A stretch of DNA of 42,764 nucleotides from Nitrospira sp. SG-bin2 (GTDB lineage Bacteria > Nitrospirota > Nitrospiria > Nitrospirales > Nitrospiraceae). The notes under the pieces are model-generated. The model was not told the DNA's origin. It did no database searches and was given only the letters and a program-made list of their open reading frames with translations. This document shows, piece by piece, positions 31,879 through 40,146 of the stretch. The stretch lies in NCBI GenBank assembly GCA_002083405.1, contig LVWT01000013.1:1-42764 (forward strand), given 5' to 3'. A program made the position numbers and the translations under genes. Numbering within the stretch: position 1 is the stretch's first letter; each line of letters begins with the position of its first letter.

Positions 31879-33275
31879 CGGTAAAAACGCCCTCCTGACA
31901 TTTGAGAGAGTAATTCCTCCACCCGCCGATTGACGGGGCTGAACGGATCCATGCATAGAATCGTTTCCTCCCAATATCCGTTCAGCTTCAGATAGGTCCA
32001 GTCCACCGTATAGGAGCGATTCTTCGCCCTGGCGAACCGGATAAAGTCGCCGCGGACCTTGGCCCTCGTCGTCTGGGGAGGCGTGGACATTGCCCGCTGA
32101 ACGGATTCTTCCTCCACAACCCGTTCGATGAGCCCGCGGGACTCCATGAGGTAGTACAGTCCCCGCGTCCGTTTCACGTCATGGTACTGCAAGTCCAACA
32201 ACAGCACCCGCGGATCGTCCCAACCGCATGACTTTCTATCCACGTAGGATTGAATCAGATGTTTCTTGGTCACCCAATCGACCTGATGGATCAACTGCAT
32301 GGGATCATCTTCCAACTGATCGAGCACCTGCTGCCATTTGACATAGACATCATCCAGAGTCGGGTCATGCGCATGCTGGTCCAGATACTCCCTGGCACGG
32401 TCCAAATAGACCCGCTGAATTTCGATCGCAGTCATCTGCCGGCCGTCATCGAGTTTCACCTTTTTCTTGAGCGTGTAATCGCGCGCGATCTCGCGGATCG
32501 CCTTGACGGGATCCTCCAGCTCCATCCCATGCACCGCATAGCCTTCTTCGATCATCGACAAGACCAGCGCCGCCGTGCCGACCTTGAGGTACGTGGCAAA
32601 CTCCGACATGTTGGAATCGCCCACGATGATATGAAGGCGGCGATAGCGCTCCGCATCGGCATGCGGCTCATCGCGGGTGTTGATGATGCTCCGCGAGGAC
32701 GTTGTCGAGGACGACGTCTTTTCGTGAATATGCTGCGCCCGCTGGGAAATGAAATACTGCGGCTTGCCGGATACCTTGAGCACTTTCCCCGCCCCGCTGA
32801 ACACCTGCCGCGTGACGAAGAACGGGATCAACTGCTCCGTCACTTTCCAGAAATCGACGTCGCGCCGCATCAGGAAATTTTCGTGGCAGCCGTAGGTATT
32901 GCCCAGAGAATCGGTATTGTTCTTGAAAATATAAATTTCGCCGGACAACCCCTCCTCGCGAAGACGCTCTTCGGCCGCGGGCAAACAGGCTTCCAACAAC
33001 CGCTCACCGGCCTTGTCATGGATCACAAGATCGAGAATGTTGTCGCATTCCGGCGTGGAGTATTCCGGGTGGCAGCCGGTATCCTGGTAGAATCGCGCGC
33101 CGTTGACCAAAAACGCATTGGACGGCCAGCTGTTGGGAATGAGGCCCTCGAAGATATACCCCAGGACCTTTTCCATCGGCAGGTAGATCCGGCCGTTCGG
33201 CGAGAAAATCAGGCCGTACTCATTCTCGAGACCGAAGATCCGCGGTTTGATAGAGCCTGGATGCACCATGGTCAT
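31875..33275 (-). CDS. pafA: Pup/UBact-protein ligase PafA
   Basis: PafA joins the C-terminal Glu of the tagging protein to a substrate lysine, using ATP, and so marks it for the proteasome. At 466 residues it is full length. IFGLENEYGLIF begins the glutamine-synthetase-like fold, with the catalytic Asp65 in RFYQDTGCHPEYSTPECD. KNNTDSLGNTYGCHENFL, INTRDEPHADAERYRRLH and the C-terminal TPPQTTRAKVRGDFIRFA are typical of ligases and differ from Dop. It lacks the Dop loop. The start is the first ATG, 64 bases after prcA; a second ATG lies two codons later. Fifth gene of the operon. Confidence 0.95.
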   Translation of the reverse strand: MTMVHPGSIKPRIFGLENEYGLIFSPNGRIYLPMEKVLGYIFEGLIPNSWPSNAFLVNGARFYQDTGCHPEYSTPECDNILDLVIHDKAGERLLEACLPAAEERLREEGLSGEIYIFKNNTDSLGNTYGCHENFLMRRDVDFWKVTEQLIPFFVTRQVFSGAGKVLKVSGKPQYFISQRAQHIHEKTSSSTTSSRSIINTRDEPHADAERYRRLHIIVGDSNMSEFATYLKVGTAALVLSMIEEGYAVHGMELEDPVKAIREIARDYTLKKKVKLDDGRQMTAIEIQRVYLDRAREYLDQHAHDPTLDDVYVKWQQVLDQLEDDPMQLIHQVDWVTKKHLIQSYVDRKSCGWDDPRVLLLDLQYHDVKRTRGLYYLMESRGLIERVVEEESVQRAMSTPPQTTRAKVRGDFIRFARAKNRSYTVDWTYLKLNGYWEETILCMDPFSPVNRRVEELLSQMSGGRFYR

Positions 33276-33339
33276 AAATTCAGATTACACGCCCGCGCGT
33301 CGGTCTTCAACTGAAGGTACGGAATAATACGACGAGGAT

Positions 33340-34026
33340 TCAGACGGAGAGGAGCAGGCGAATATCCGCCACCGGCAAACGGCGGAATTTCCGGCCGACG
33401 CGGTGGCGTTCCAGGACTGCCACTTCCAGTCCTTCGGGAGGCAGCTTAAGATTCGCGGTCTGTTCGAGCGCCGAGACACAGCGGGACAATGCCGTCTCCA
33501 GCGGGGGCGCCTGGCCGGAGCTTTTCTCTTTCAACACCGCCTGTACGGCATCTGATTTCCCGCCGATGACCGCGAAGTTCCTTTCATCGATGATGCTTCC
33601 ATCGAATGAAATCCGGTACATTTCGTTCGGCTGGCCGTTGACGCCGACCTGCACCACCAGAATTTCCACTTCGAGCGGCTTCAGCTCCTGACTGAAAATC
33701 GTGCCGAGGCTCTGGGAATACCCGTTGGCCAGGGAACGCCCGGTCACGTCTTCCCGGCTATACATAAATCCTTTGAGGTCGGCGTGGCGGATGCCGGCTT
33801 TGCGAAGATTCTCAAACTCGCTGTACTTGCCGGCTCCGGCGAATGCGATGCAGTCGTAGATCTCAGAGACCTTGTGCAACGATGCGCTGGGATTATCGGC
33901 CGTCAGCAAAATCCCCTCGGCATACTCCATGGCAATGATAGACCGGCCTTTGGCGATGCCCTTTTTGGCATACTCCGCCTTATCCTGCATCACCTGTTCG
34001 GGAGACACGTAATATGGCATCGGCAT
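33340..34026 (-). CDS. prcA: 20S proteasome alpha subunit
   Basis: A 228-residue alpha subunit that forms the outer heptameric rings and the gate. YYVSPEQVMQDKAEYAKKGI is the N-terminal helix H0 region, followed by KGRSIIAMEYAEGILLTADN and YSQSLGTIFSQELKPLEVEI. There is no N-terminal catalytic Thr, as expected. The C-terminus ends LPVADIRLLLSV. The start is five bases after the prcB stop, with a GGGAG box slightly far upstream, so expression is tied to prcB in equal amounts. Confidence 0.95.
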   Translation of the reverse strand: MPMPYYVSPEQVMQDKAEYAKKGIAKGRSIIAMEYAEGILLTADNPSASLHKVSEIYDCIAFAGAGKYSEFENLRKAGIRHADLKGFMYSREDVTGRSLANGYSQSLGTIFSQELKPLEVEILVVQVGVNGQPNEMYRISFDGSIIDERNFAVIGGKSDAVQAVLKEKSSGQAPPLETALSRCVSALEQTANLKLPPEGLEVAVLERHRVGRKFRRLPVADIRLLLSV

Positions 34027-34031
34027 GCTGG

Positions 34032-34862
34032 CTACGTCTCCCTCGATCGCCGTACGGCGATCATGCTGTCGTAGACGGAACGGATCCGGTCGTCGGCCAC
34101 ATCGGCGATGCCCTGCGCGGTGACGAACTTGGCCGTTGGATAGATCCCCCGAACGAGATCCGGCCCTCCTGTACCCACATCGTCGTCTGCGGCGTTGTAC
34201 AGCGCGGTCAGCGCCAGCTTGAGCGCGTCGGGTTCCGACAAGTTTTTCTGGAAATACTCGCGCATGGTGTTGCGCGCGTCTTTTCCGCCTGATCCGATGG
34301 CGTGATAATCCGATTCCTCATAGCGCCCGCCGGCCAGATCGTACTTGAAGATGCGCCCTTCGGCGCGCTTGAGATCATAACCCACGTACAACGGCATCAC
34401 GACCAACCCATGAAACACCATCGGGAGATTGGCTTTGACCATCTGGCCAAGCTTATTTGCTTTCCCCTCGCAGGACAGCTGCATGCCTTCCAACTTTTCG
34501 TAATGCTCCAGCTCGGTTTGGAACAACCTGGCCATCTCAATGCAGGGGCCGGCGGCGCCGGCGATCGCCATGGCGGAGAATTCATCGATCTTGAAGACCT
34601 TTTCAATGCGGCGATCGGCGATCTGAAATCCCTCCGTCGCCCGGCGGTCGCCGGCAATCACCACACCCTGTTGAAACTTAATGGCCAGCACGGTCGTCGC
34701 ATGGGGCACCGCCATCGGTACACCCGATCGAGCCGACTCCGGCTGTGCCCATCGATCGGCGGGCACAACTCCGTGACCGCCGGGCGTCAGGCCCGGGTGG
34801 TGCGTCGAGACAAAATCGAAAAAACTAGATTCGTCGTGGTTCGGCAAATAGGGCAGCTTCAT
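34032..34862 (-). CDS. prcB: 20S proteasome beta subunit, catalytic
   Basis: A 276-residue beta subunit with a propeptide of about 55 residues. Mature Thr1 is Thr56 in VPHATTVLAIKF. Counting from it, Asp17 (in IAGDRRAT) and Lys33 (in IEKVFKID) are in place, so the active site is complete, and GSGGKDARNTMREYF is the usual later loop. The residue before Thr1 is Ala instead of the Gly that most proteasomes have, which may slow self-cleavage. The start is the first ATG; only 21 bases separate it from the dop stop, so no tagging-protein gene fits there. Another ATG (residue 50) lies just before the processing site. Confidence 0.95.
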   Translation of the reverse strand: MKLPYLPNHDESSFFDFVSTHHPGLTPGGHGVVPADRWAQPESARSGVPMAVPHATTVLAIKFQQGVVIAGDRRATEGFQIADRRIEKVFKIDEFSAMAIAGAAGPCIEMARLFQTELEHYEKLEGMQLSCEGKANKLGQMVKANLPMVFHGLVVMPLYVGYDLKRAEGRIFKYDLAGGRYEESDYHAIGSGGKDARNTMREYFQKNLSEPDALKLALTALYNAADDDVGTGGPDLVRGIYPTAKFVTAQGIADVADDRIRSVYDSMIAVRRSRET

Positions 34863-34883
34863 AGAAATGCACCGATCGGCATA

Positions 34884-36383
34884 TCAGGCCTTCAACTTCT
34901 CGATCAACGCATCGACCGAATCGACCGTGTCGAGCAGTCCCCCGGTCAGAGCCTGCGTACCGCGATGGGGGTCCATCAACGGCACTTTCTTGATCGTGGC
35001 GTTTCCTACGTCGAACAGCACCGAGGTCCAGCTCGCCCCATAGAGGGCCTTGGCGAACTTGCTCGCGCAGCGACCACGAAAATAGGCTCTGGTTCCCGGA
35101 GGCGGGGTCAGCTCCGCGCGTTGAATTTCCGCCTCCTCGACGATCCGCTCGATATGCTCGCCGCGCTCCAGCGTATAGAACAGCCCTCGATCAGGGCGGA
35201 CATCATGGTATTGCAGGTCCATCAGCTTGATGCGGGGATCGTCCCATCCGCAGCCCTTGCGGTCCATATACGACTCGATCATGTGGCGCTTGGCCACCCA
35301 ATCCAGTTGCTGCACCAGCAGACGCGGGTCACGATCGAGGGTATCGAGGACCGTCTCCCAACGGCGCAGAATATCCTGAGTCGAAGGGTCGAGACCGTTC
35401 GCCGCATAAAAGCTCACGGCCGCATTGAGATAGGCGCGCTGAATGGCCAGCGCCGTCGTCGGGCGTCCACCCGCCAGCTTGAGCGTTTCCTTCATATCCA
35501 GATCGCGGGACACTTGTTTGAACACGCGAACCGGTTCGTCCAGCTCCACCGAAGGCAATTCGGCTCCCGCCTCAAGAAGTTCCAGCACGATATCCAAGGT
35601 GCCCACCTTCAGATAGGTGGAGACCTCCGCCATATTGGCATCGCCCACAATGACATGGAGACGCCGAAACTTCGCATGCTCGGCATGCGGCTCATCGCGC
35701 GTGTTGATGATCGGCCGCTTGACCATCGTATTGAGATCGAGCAGGCATTCAAAAAAATCGGCGCGCTGAGAAATCTGATATTCCGCCGGAGTGGTCTGAT
35801 TTTCCGCTCCGACCTTGCCGGCCCCGGCGAAAATCGGCCTGGTGACCAGGAATGGGGTCAGCACGCGGGCGATGGTGCCGAACGGCACGGCGCGCGACAC
35901 TAAATAGTTTTCATGATAGCCGTAACTGTTGCCCTTGCCGTCGGAGTTATTCTTATAGAGGACATATTGCTCGCCGCCCCGGACCCTGGCCATTTCACGG
36001 AGGCTCTGCGCGAGAATCCGCTCCCCGGCCCGTTCAAAGGCAACTACTTCCCGCGCCGTCGAACATTCCGGAGTGGAATATTCGGGATGAGCCCCATCGA
36101 CATACAGGCGTCCGCCGTTAGCCAACACCTTGTTGAGCTGCCGATTGTAGTCGGGATTGGGACAATCACGCTCACCGTCGACGACGAATCCACGGGCATC
36201 CAACAGCGGGTTTTCATGTTCGTAATCCCAGATCGCGCCCGGCGCAGGAAGCCCTGTGTAGTGTCCGATCACGGCGATAGAGCCGGTCACGGGATCGGCG
36301 GAAGAATTGTCCTTTGCCGCGATGCCGAACTCGGTTTCCGTGCCAAGCACTCGCGAGCGATTCGTCGGTGTGTGTTCGGGCAT
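34884..36383 (-). CDS. dop: depupylase/deamidase Dop
   Basis: Dop deamidates the C-terminal Gln of the tagging protein to Glu and also removes tags from substrates. It is 499 residues long. RVLGTETEFGIAAKDNSS starts the fold; residues about 40-80 form the Dop loop (APGAIWDYEHENPLLDARGF), which PafA lacks. The catalytic Asp96 is in RLYVDGAHPEYSTPECS, and KNNSDGKGNSYGYHENYLVS follows. The gene begins nine bases after the mpa stop. Its presence suggests a tag made with a C-terminal Gln or recycled by Dop, though the tag gene itself is not in the operon. Confidence 0.95.
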   Translation of the reverse strand: MPEHTPTNRSRVLGTETEFGIAAKDNSSADPVTGSIAVIGHYTGLPAPGAIWDYEHENPLLDARGFVVDGERDCPNPDYNRQLNKVLANGGRLYVDGAHPEYSTPECSTAREVVAFERAGERILAQSLREMARVRGGEQYVLYKNNSDGKGNSYGYHENYLVSRAVPFGTIARVLTPFLVTRPIFAGAGKVGAENQTTPAEYQISQRADFFECLLDLNTMVKRPIINTRDEPHAEHAKFRRLHVIVGDANMAEVSTYLKVGTLDIVLELLEAGAELPSVELDEPVRVFKQVSRDLDMKETLKLAGGRPTTALAIQRAYLNAAVSFYAANGLDPSTQDILRRWETVLDTLDRDPRLLVQQLDWVAKRHMIESYMDRKGCGWDDPRIKLMDLQYHDVRPDRGLFYTLERGEHIERIVEEAEIQRAELTPPPGTRAYFRGRCASKFAKALYGASWTSVLFDVGNATIKKVPLMDPHRGTQALTGGLLDTVDSVDALIEKLKA

Positions 36384-36392
36384 AAGAGATGA

Positions 36393-38162
36393 TTACAGGT
36401 AGTGACCGGTGGTGACCGTTTCAATCTGCCGAGATTCGGCCGGCCCGCCGCTGATCGTCCGAATATGAATGATCTTCTCGCCTTTCTTTCCGGCGACTTT
36501 GGCCCAATCATCGGGATTGGTCGTATTTGGAAGATCTTCGTGTTCTTTGAACTCCTCACGGATGGCACGCACCAGATCATCCGACCGGAGACCGGTCCCT
36601 TCACCGGAGATCACCCGCTTGACTGCAAACTTTTTCGCGCGCGAGACGATGCCTTCAATCAGCGCGCCGCTGGCGAAATCCTTGAAGTACAGGACTTCCT
36701 TTTCGCCATTGGCGTAGGTGACCTCGATGAACTTATTTTCCTCACTGGCCGCGTACATCGTATCCACCGTCAGGGATGTCAACCACTCCACGAGCGCCCG
36801 CCGGTCGCCCCCGTGCCGCTCTATCTCATCCTGGGCGAAGGGAAGGTCGGTCGACACATACTTTGAGAAGATGTCTCGCGCGGCGGCGGCATTGGGCCGT
36901 CCCACCTTGACTTTGACATCCAGCCGTCCGGCGCGAAGCACGGCGGGATCGATCAGATCCTGCCGGTTGCTGGCCCCGATGACGATCACGTTGCGCAGGC
37001 GTTCGACTCCGTCGATTTCCGAAAGAAACTGCGGCACGATGGTCGATTCGATGTCGGACGAGATCCCGGTTCCTCTGGTGCGGAACAGCGCATCCATTTC
37101 ATCGAAAAAGACGATCACCGGATGGCCGTCCTCCGCGCGCTCCTTCGCTTTCTTGAAGACTTCGCGTACCTGCCGCTCCGACTCACCCACGTATTTATTG
37201 AGCAGCTCCGGCCCCTTCACATGGAGGAAGTAGCTCCGGATCTCTTTGCCCGCGCGATCGCCCAACTTTTTCGCGATCGAGTTGGCAACGGCTTTGGCAA
37301 TGAGCGTCTTTCCGCAGCCGGGCGGGCCATAGAGCAGCACACCCTTCGGCGCGCTCAGCTTGTACTCGGCAAAGATCTGCGGATGGAGGAAGGGCAATTC
37401 AACCGCATCACGCACATGCTCCAATTCCTCTTGGAGTCCGCCGATATGTTCATAATCCACATCGGGCACTTCCTCCAGGACAAGCTCTTCCGCTTCCGAC
37501 TTGGGCAATTTCTCGATCACATACCCGGATCGGGGGTCGTACAAGAGATGATCGCCGACGCTCAGCCGCTCGGCGAGCAACGGATCGCCCAGATCCGCGA
37601 CTTTCTCCTCGTCGAAATGGAGCGTGACCAACGCGCGCCCCCCTTCGAGCACATCTTTCAAGCGCACCACCTCGCCCTGGCTGTCGAATCCCTTAATCTC
37701 AATAACGTTGAGCGCTTCGTTCAGAACGACTTCCTGCCCCTTCTTCAGTTTCGGACCCTTAATAGAAGGGTGGACGTTGACTTTCATCTTTCGCCCCGAC
37801 ACATAGACGTTGCCTGTGCCGTCTTCGTTCATGCCGGAAAAAATCGCGTACGTCGAGGGCGGCGCCGTCAGTTTGTCCACCTCGGCGCGCAACGCCTCGA
37901 TCTGCGCCTTCGCATCCTGCAGCGTGGCGACGAGCTTTTCGTTCTGCTTGTTGGCTTGGTCGAATTGATGACGTGACTGATACAGCCGCCGAAGTTCTTC
38001 CTCCAGCGACTCAATTTTAGCGCGAAGCTTGTCAATCTCGCGGGCGTGTTCGTCGTTCTTGTGTATCATGTCCGTCTTACCTTCAGACAACCGCTGCGTG
38101 ATCTTCTTCACGGTATCTCGGGCGGACTGGAGCCGGCTTGACCGGTCTTTACTCTCTCCCAT
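36393..38162 (-). CDS. mpa: proteasomal AAA ATPase (Mpa/ARC)
   Basis: The hexameric unfoldase that feeds tagged proteins into the 20S core. It is 589 residues long. N-terminal coiled coil about 30-85 (IDKLRAKIESLEEELRRLYQ), which binds Pup in characterised systems; tandem OB domains (about 90-230); AAA module with Walker A GPPGCGKT near residue 277 and Walker B VIVFFDEMDALF near 347. The C-terminus ends GHYL, with the penultimate Tyr that docks into the alpha ring. The start at 38162 fits the family length; an open extension of 23 codons upstream overlaps the leader. First gene of the operon, with a clear promoter at 38222-38250. Confidence 0.95.
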   Translation of the reverse strand: MGESKDRSSRLQSARDTVKKITQRLSEGKTDMIHKNDEHAREIDKLRAKIESLEEELRRLYQSRHQFDQANKQNEKLVATLQDAKAQIEALRAEVDKLTAPPSTYAIFSGMNEDGTGNVYVSGRKMKVNVHPSIKGPKLKKGQEVVLNEALNVIEIKGFDSQGEVVRLKDVLEGGRALVTLHFDEEKVADLGDPLLAERLSVGDHLLYDPRSGYVIEKLPKSEAEELVLEEVPDVDYEHIGGLQEELEHVRDAVELPFLHPQIFAEYKLSAPKGVLLYGPPGCGKTLIAKAVANSIAKKLGDRAGKEIRSYFLHVKGPELLNKYVGESERQVREVFKKAKERAEDGHPVIVFFDEMDALFRTRGTGISSDIESTIVPQFLSEIDGVERLRNVIVIGASNRQDLIDPAVLRAGRLDVKVKVGRPNAAAARDIFSKYVSTDLPFAQDEIERHGGDRRALVEWLTSLTVDTMYAASEENKFIEVTYANGEKEVLYFKDFASGALIEGIVSRAKKFAVKRVISGEGTGLRSDDLVRAIREEFKEHEDLPNTTNPDDWAKVAGKKGEKIIHIRTISGGPAESRQIETVTTGHYL

Positions 38163-38221
38163 CTCGGTCTCAACAGACAGGACTACCGCCGGTTGAACGC
38201 AAACACAGATACATGCGCGGG

Positions 38222-38250
38222 ATTCTAACACTCGATCTGGGGGTGGTCAA
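38222..38250 (-). promoter_or_regulatory. sigma70 promoter of the proteasome operon
   Basis: On the minus strand TTGACC (38245-38250) and TAGAAT (38222-38227) are 17 bases apart. This gives a leader of about 50 bases before the mpa ATG at 38162. It lies between thiE and mpa, so the proteasome genes can be expressed independently of the thiamine genes. Confidence 0.75.
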
Positions 38251-38300
38251 CTGAACGAAACTATTCAGGCTCGCGACACGATCGAAACTCGCACCGGATG

Positions 38301-38927
38301 TTACGGCATCAGCGCCGCCATCATTGCTCTCGTTGCAGCCGCGGCGTCCTCTTGATCAAGTATCGATCCGATCACCGCGATGCCATGACTCCCGGCTCGA
38401 AGCACATCGGGCACGGATGCGCCTGTGACACCGCCGATGGCAAACACCGGAATCGCCGAGAGGCGGCAGGCTTCGGCCAGCTGTTCCAAACCAACCGGAG
38501 ATCCAAACTGCCGCTTCGACGGGGTGTCGAAGATCGGACCAAATACCACATAGTCTGCTCCGTCACGGTTGGCCTGTCGGACTTCCGCAAGAGAATGGGT
38601 TGAGATTCCGATCAGACGATCGGCGCCGGCCACCCGGCGCACATCTGTAACCGGCAGACTATTCGCACGCAGATGCACGCCGTCCAAATTCAGCGCCAGC
38701 ATCAGATCGACACGGTCATTGATGATCAAGGGAACGGCGCGCGGCGACGTGATTGCTCGAATGTCTTGCGCCACCCGCAGCAACTCGCTCGTTGGCAGAT
38801 CGCGCTCCCGCAGTTGGATGGCAGGCAACCCCGCCTCGACGGCCTGTTGAAGAACCGATGGGAGAGAGCGGCCATGCGTCCGGTGGCGATCGGTGACGAG
38901 AAGCAGGCGAAAATTAACGGAAGGCAT
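38301..38927 (-). CDS. thiE: thiamine phosphate synthase
   Basis: ThiE joins the thiazole and pyrimidine halves to give thiamine phosphate. It has 208 residues, a TIM barrel. LLLVTDRH, IQLRERDLPTSELL, LIINDRVDLMLALNLDGVHL, DYVVFGPIFDTPSK and FAIGGVTGASVPDVL are all family signatures. The start is ATG at 38927; a TTG three codons earlier is possible. It follows thiG after 118 bases of repeat-rich DNA. No TPP riboswitch is apparent before the thi genes. Confidence 0.95.
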   Translation of the reverse strand: MPSVNFRLLLVTDRHRTHGRSLPSVLQQAVEAGLPAIQLRERDLPTSELLRVAQDIRAITSPRAVPLIINDRVDLMLALNLDGVHLRANSLPVTDVRRVAGADRLIGISTHSLAEVRQANRDGADYVVFGPIFDTPSKRQFGSPVGLEQLAEACRLSAIPVFAIGGVTGASVPDVLRAGSHGIAVIGSILDQEDAAAATRAMMAALMP

Positions 38928-38939
38928 GCCGGACAAACG

Positions 38940-39044
38940 TAAGACGTGAGGGGTGAGGCGTGAGGAGGGGCATCATGAACATTCCGGTCCCTTCCCCTTC
39001 ACCATTTTTTACCCCTTACACCTTACCCCTTACGCCTTACCAGC
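38940..39044. repeat. GTGAGGGGTGAGGCGT / CTTACCCCTTACGCC low-complexity inverted tract
   Basis: ACGTAAGACGTGAGGGGTGA at the left faces TTACACCTTACCCCTTACGC at the right, built from degenerate 8-10 bp reiterations. It lies between thiG and thiE and can form an imperfect hairpin with a run of T (ATTTTTTAC) near its middle. It may lower readthrough into thiE. Confidence 0.5.
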
Positions 39045-39045
39045 T

Positions 39046-39819
39046 CTATAACATGCCTTCGATCGGGCTACTGGCCGTCGCATACAGCTTCCTGGGAATC
39101 CGGCCGGCCTTATAGGCCAACCGTCCGGCCCAGACCGCGTACTTCATCGCTTCAGCCATGGAAAGAGGATCCCGCGCGCCGGCAATGGCCGTATTCATGA
39201 GCACCGCGTCGGCGCCATATTCCATCGCCAATGCCGCATCGGACGCAGTCCCCACCCCGGCATCCACGATCACCGGCACCTTAACGGACTCCATGAGGAT
39301 TTTCAGATTGTAGGGATTGCGGATGCCCAGCCCCGATCCGATCGGCGCGGCCAGCGGCATGACAGCGGGACAACCGATATCTTCCAGCTTCTTTGCGACA
39401 ATCGGATCATCGTTCGTATACGGCAACACGATGAACCCTTCTTTAATGAGAATCTTGGCCGCTTCGATCAGCCCTGCGGTATCGGGGAACAAGGTTTTCT
39501 CGTCGCCAAGCACTTCCAGCTTAACCAAATCAGAGACACCCGCCGCGCGGGCCAAACGGGAATACCGCACAGCATCTTCCACCGTGTAGCAACCGGCGGT
39601 GTTGGGCAAAATCGTGTACTTCTTGGGATCGAGGTAGTCGAGCAGGTTATCCTTCGAACGATCAGTAATGTTGACGCGGCGCACCGCCACGGTCACGACA
39701 TCGGCGCCCGATGCCTCAATGGCTTTTTGTGTTTCGACAAAGTCCTTATACTTGCCCGTGCCCACCCACAACCGCGACTTGAACTCACGTCCCGCAATAA
39801 TCAGCCGATCGTCCGCCAT
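39046..39819 (-). CDS. thiG: thiazole synthase
   Basis: ThiG forms the thiazole phosphate ring from DXP, dehydroglycine and ThiS thiocarboxylate. It is 257 residues long, a TIM barrel. LWVGTGKYKDF, VVTVAVRRVNITDRS, LPNTAGCYTVEDAVR, and the final part with VPVIVDAGVGTASDAA and NTAIAGARDPLSMAEAMKYA are diagnostic. AGAGGA precedes the ATG. It lies nine bases after thiS and uses it as sulfur donor. Confidence 0.95.
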   Translation of the reverse strand: MADDRLIIAGREFKSRLWVGTGKYKDFVETQKAIEASGADVVTVAVRRVNITDRSKDNLLDYLDPKKYTILPNTAGCYTVEDAVRYSRLARAAGVSDLVKLEVLGDEKTLFPDTAGLIEAAKILIKEGFIVLPYTNDDPIVAKKLEDIGCPAVMPLAAPIGSGLGIRNPYNLKILMESVKVPVIVDAGVGTASDAALAMEYGADAVLMNTAIAGARDPLSMAEAMKYAVWAGRLAYKAGRIPRKLYATASSPIEGML

Positions 39820-39828
39820 AGTGTCCTC

Positions 39829-40047
39829 TTAAAATGATCCGCCGCCGATAAAACCCAGGATCTCGACCCGGTCTCCGTCCTGGAGCGGACGTTGCGCGAA
39901 CGACGCGCGATCGAGAATTTCCAGATTCAGCTCCACCGCCACACGTTCGGCCTTGACCTCCAGCTCGCGCAACAAATCCGCCACCGTTGCGCCGCTGCGC
40001 CAGTCCCTGGCCTCGCCGTTCACCTGTATTCGAATCGTGTCCTGCAT
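39829..40047 (-). CDS. thiS: sulfur carrier protein ThiS with C-terminal extension
   Basis: A 72-residue beta-grasp protein. IRIQVNGEARDWRSGATVAD is the typical start, and QPL-type QDGDRVEILGFIGGG is the typical end. After the terminal glycines, two more residues (SF) precede the stop, whereas ThiS usually ends at Gly-Gly so that the last Gly can be adenylated and thiocarboxylated. Either it is trimmed after translation or it works in another way. It stands first in thiS-thiG-thiE. Confidence 0.88.
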   Translation of the reverse strand: MQDTIRIQVNGEARDWRSGATVADLLRELEVKAERVAVELNLEILDRASFAQRPLQDGDRVEILGFIGGGSF

Positions 40048-40146
40048 CGCCCGTCATCCTATGAGACGCGAATTCACCTTGTCAATAAAGGCCCCTTGCC
40101 CAATGGACCTGACACATCGCACAATGGGCCCACGTAAACGGTGATC

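Noticed and set aside
34863..34883. Possible tagging-protein gene between dop and prcB
   Set aside because: Only 21 bases are present, and dop and prcB are full length. No small frame fits.
34302..35903. 533-codon open frame on the plus strand
   Set aside because: It lies antisense to dop and prcB, both certain genes. Long antisense frames are expected in GC-rich coding DNA; the translated sequence is His/Arg-rich and not protein-like.
40048..40140. TPP riboswitch upstream of thiS
   Set aside because: The 93-base gap to the divergent gene lacks the conserved THI-box sequence CTGAGA and is too short for the full element.
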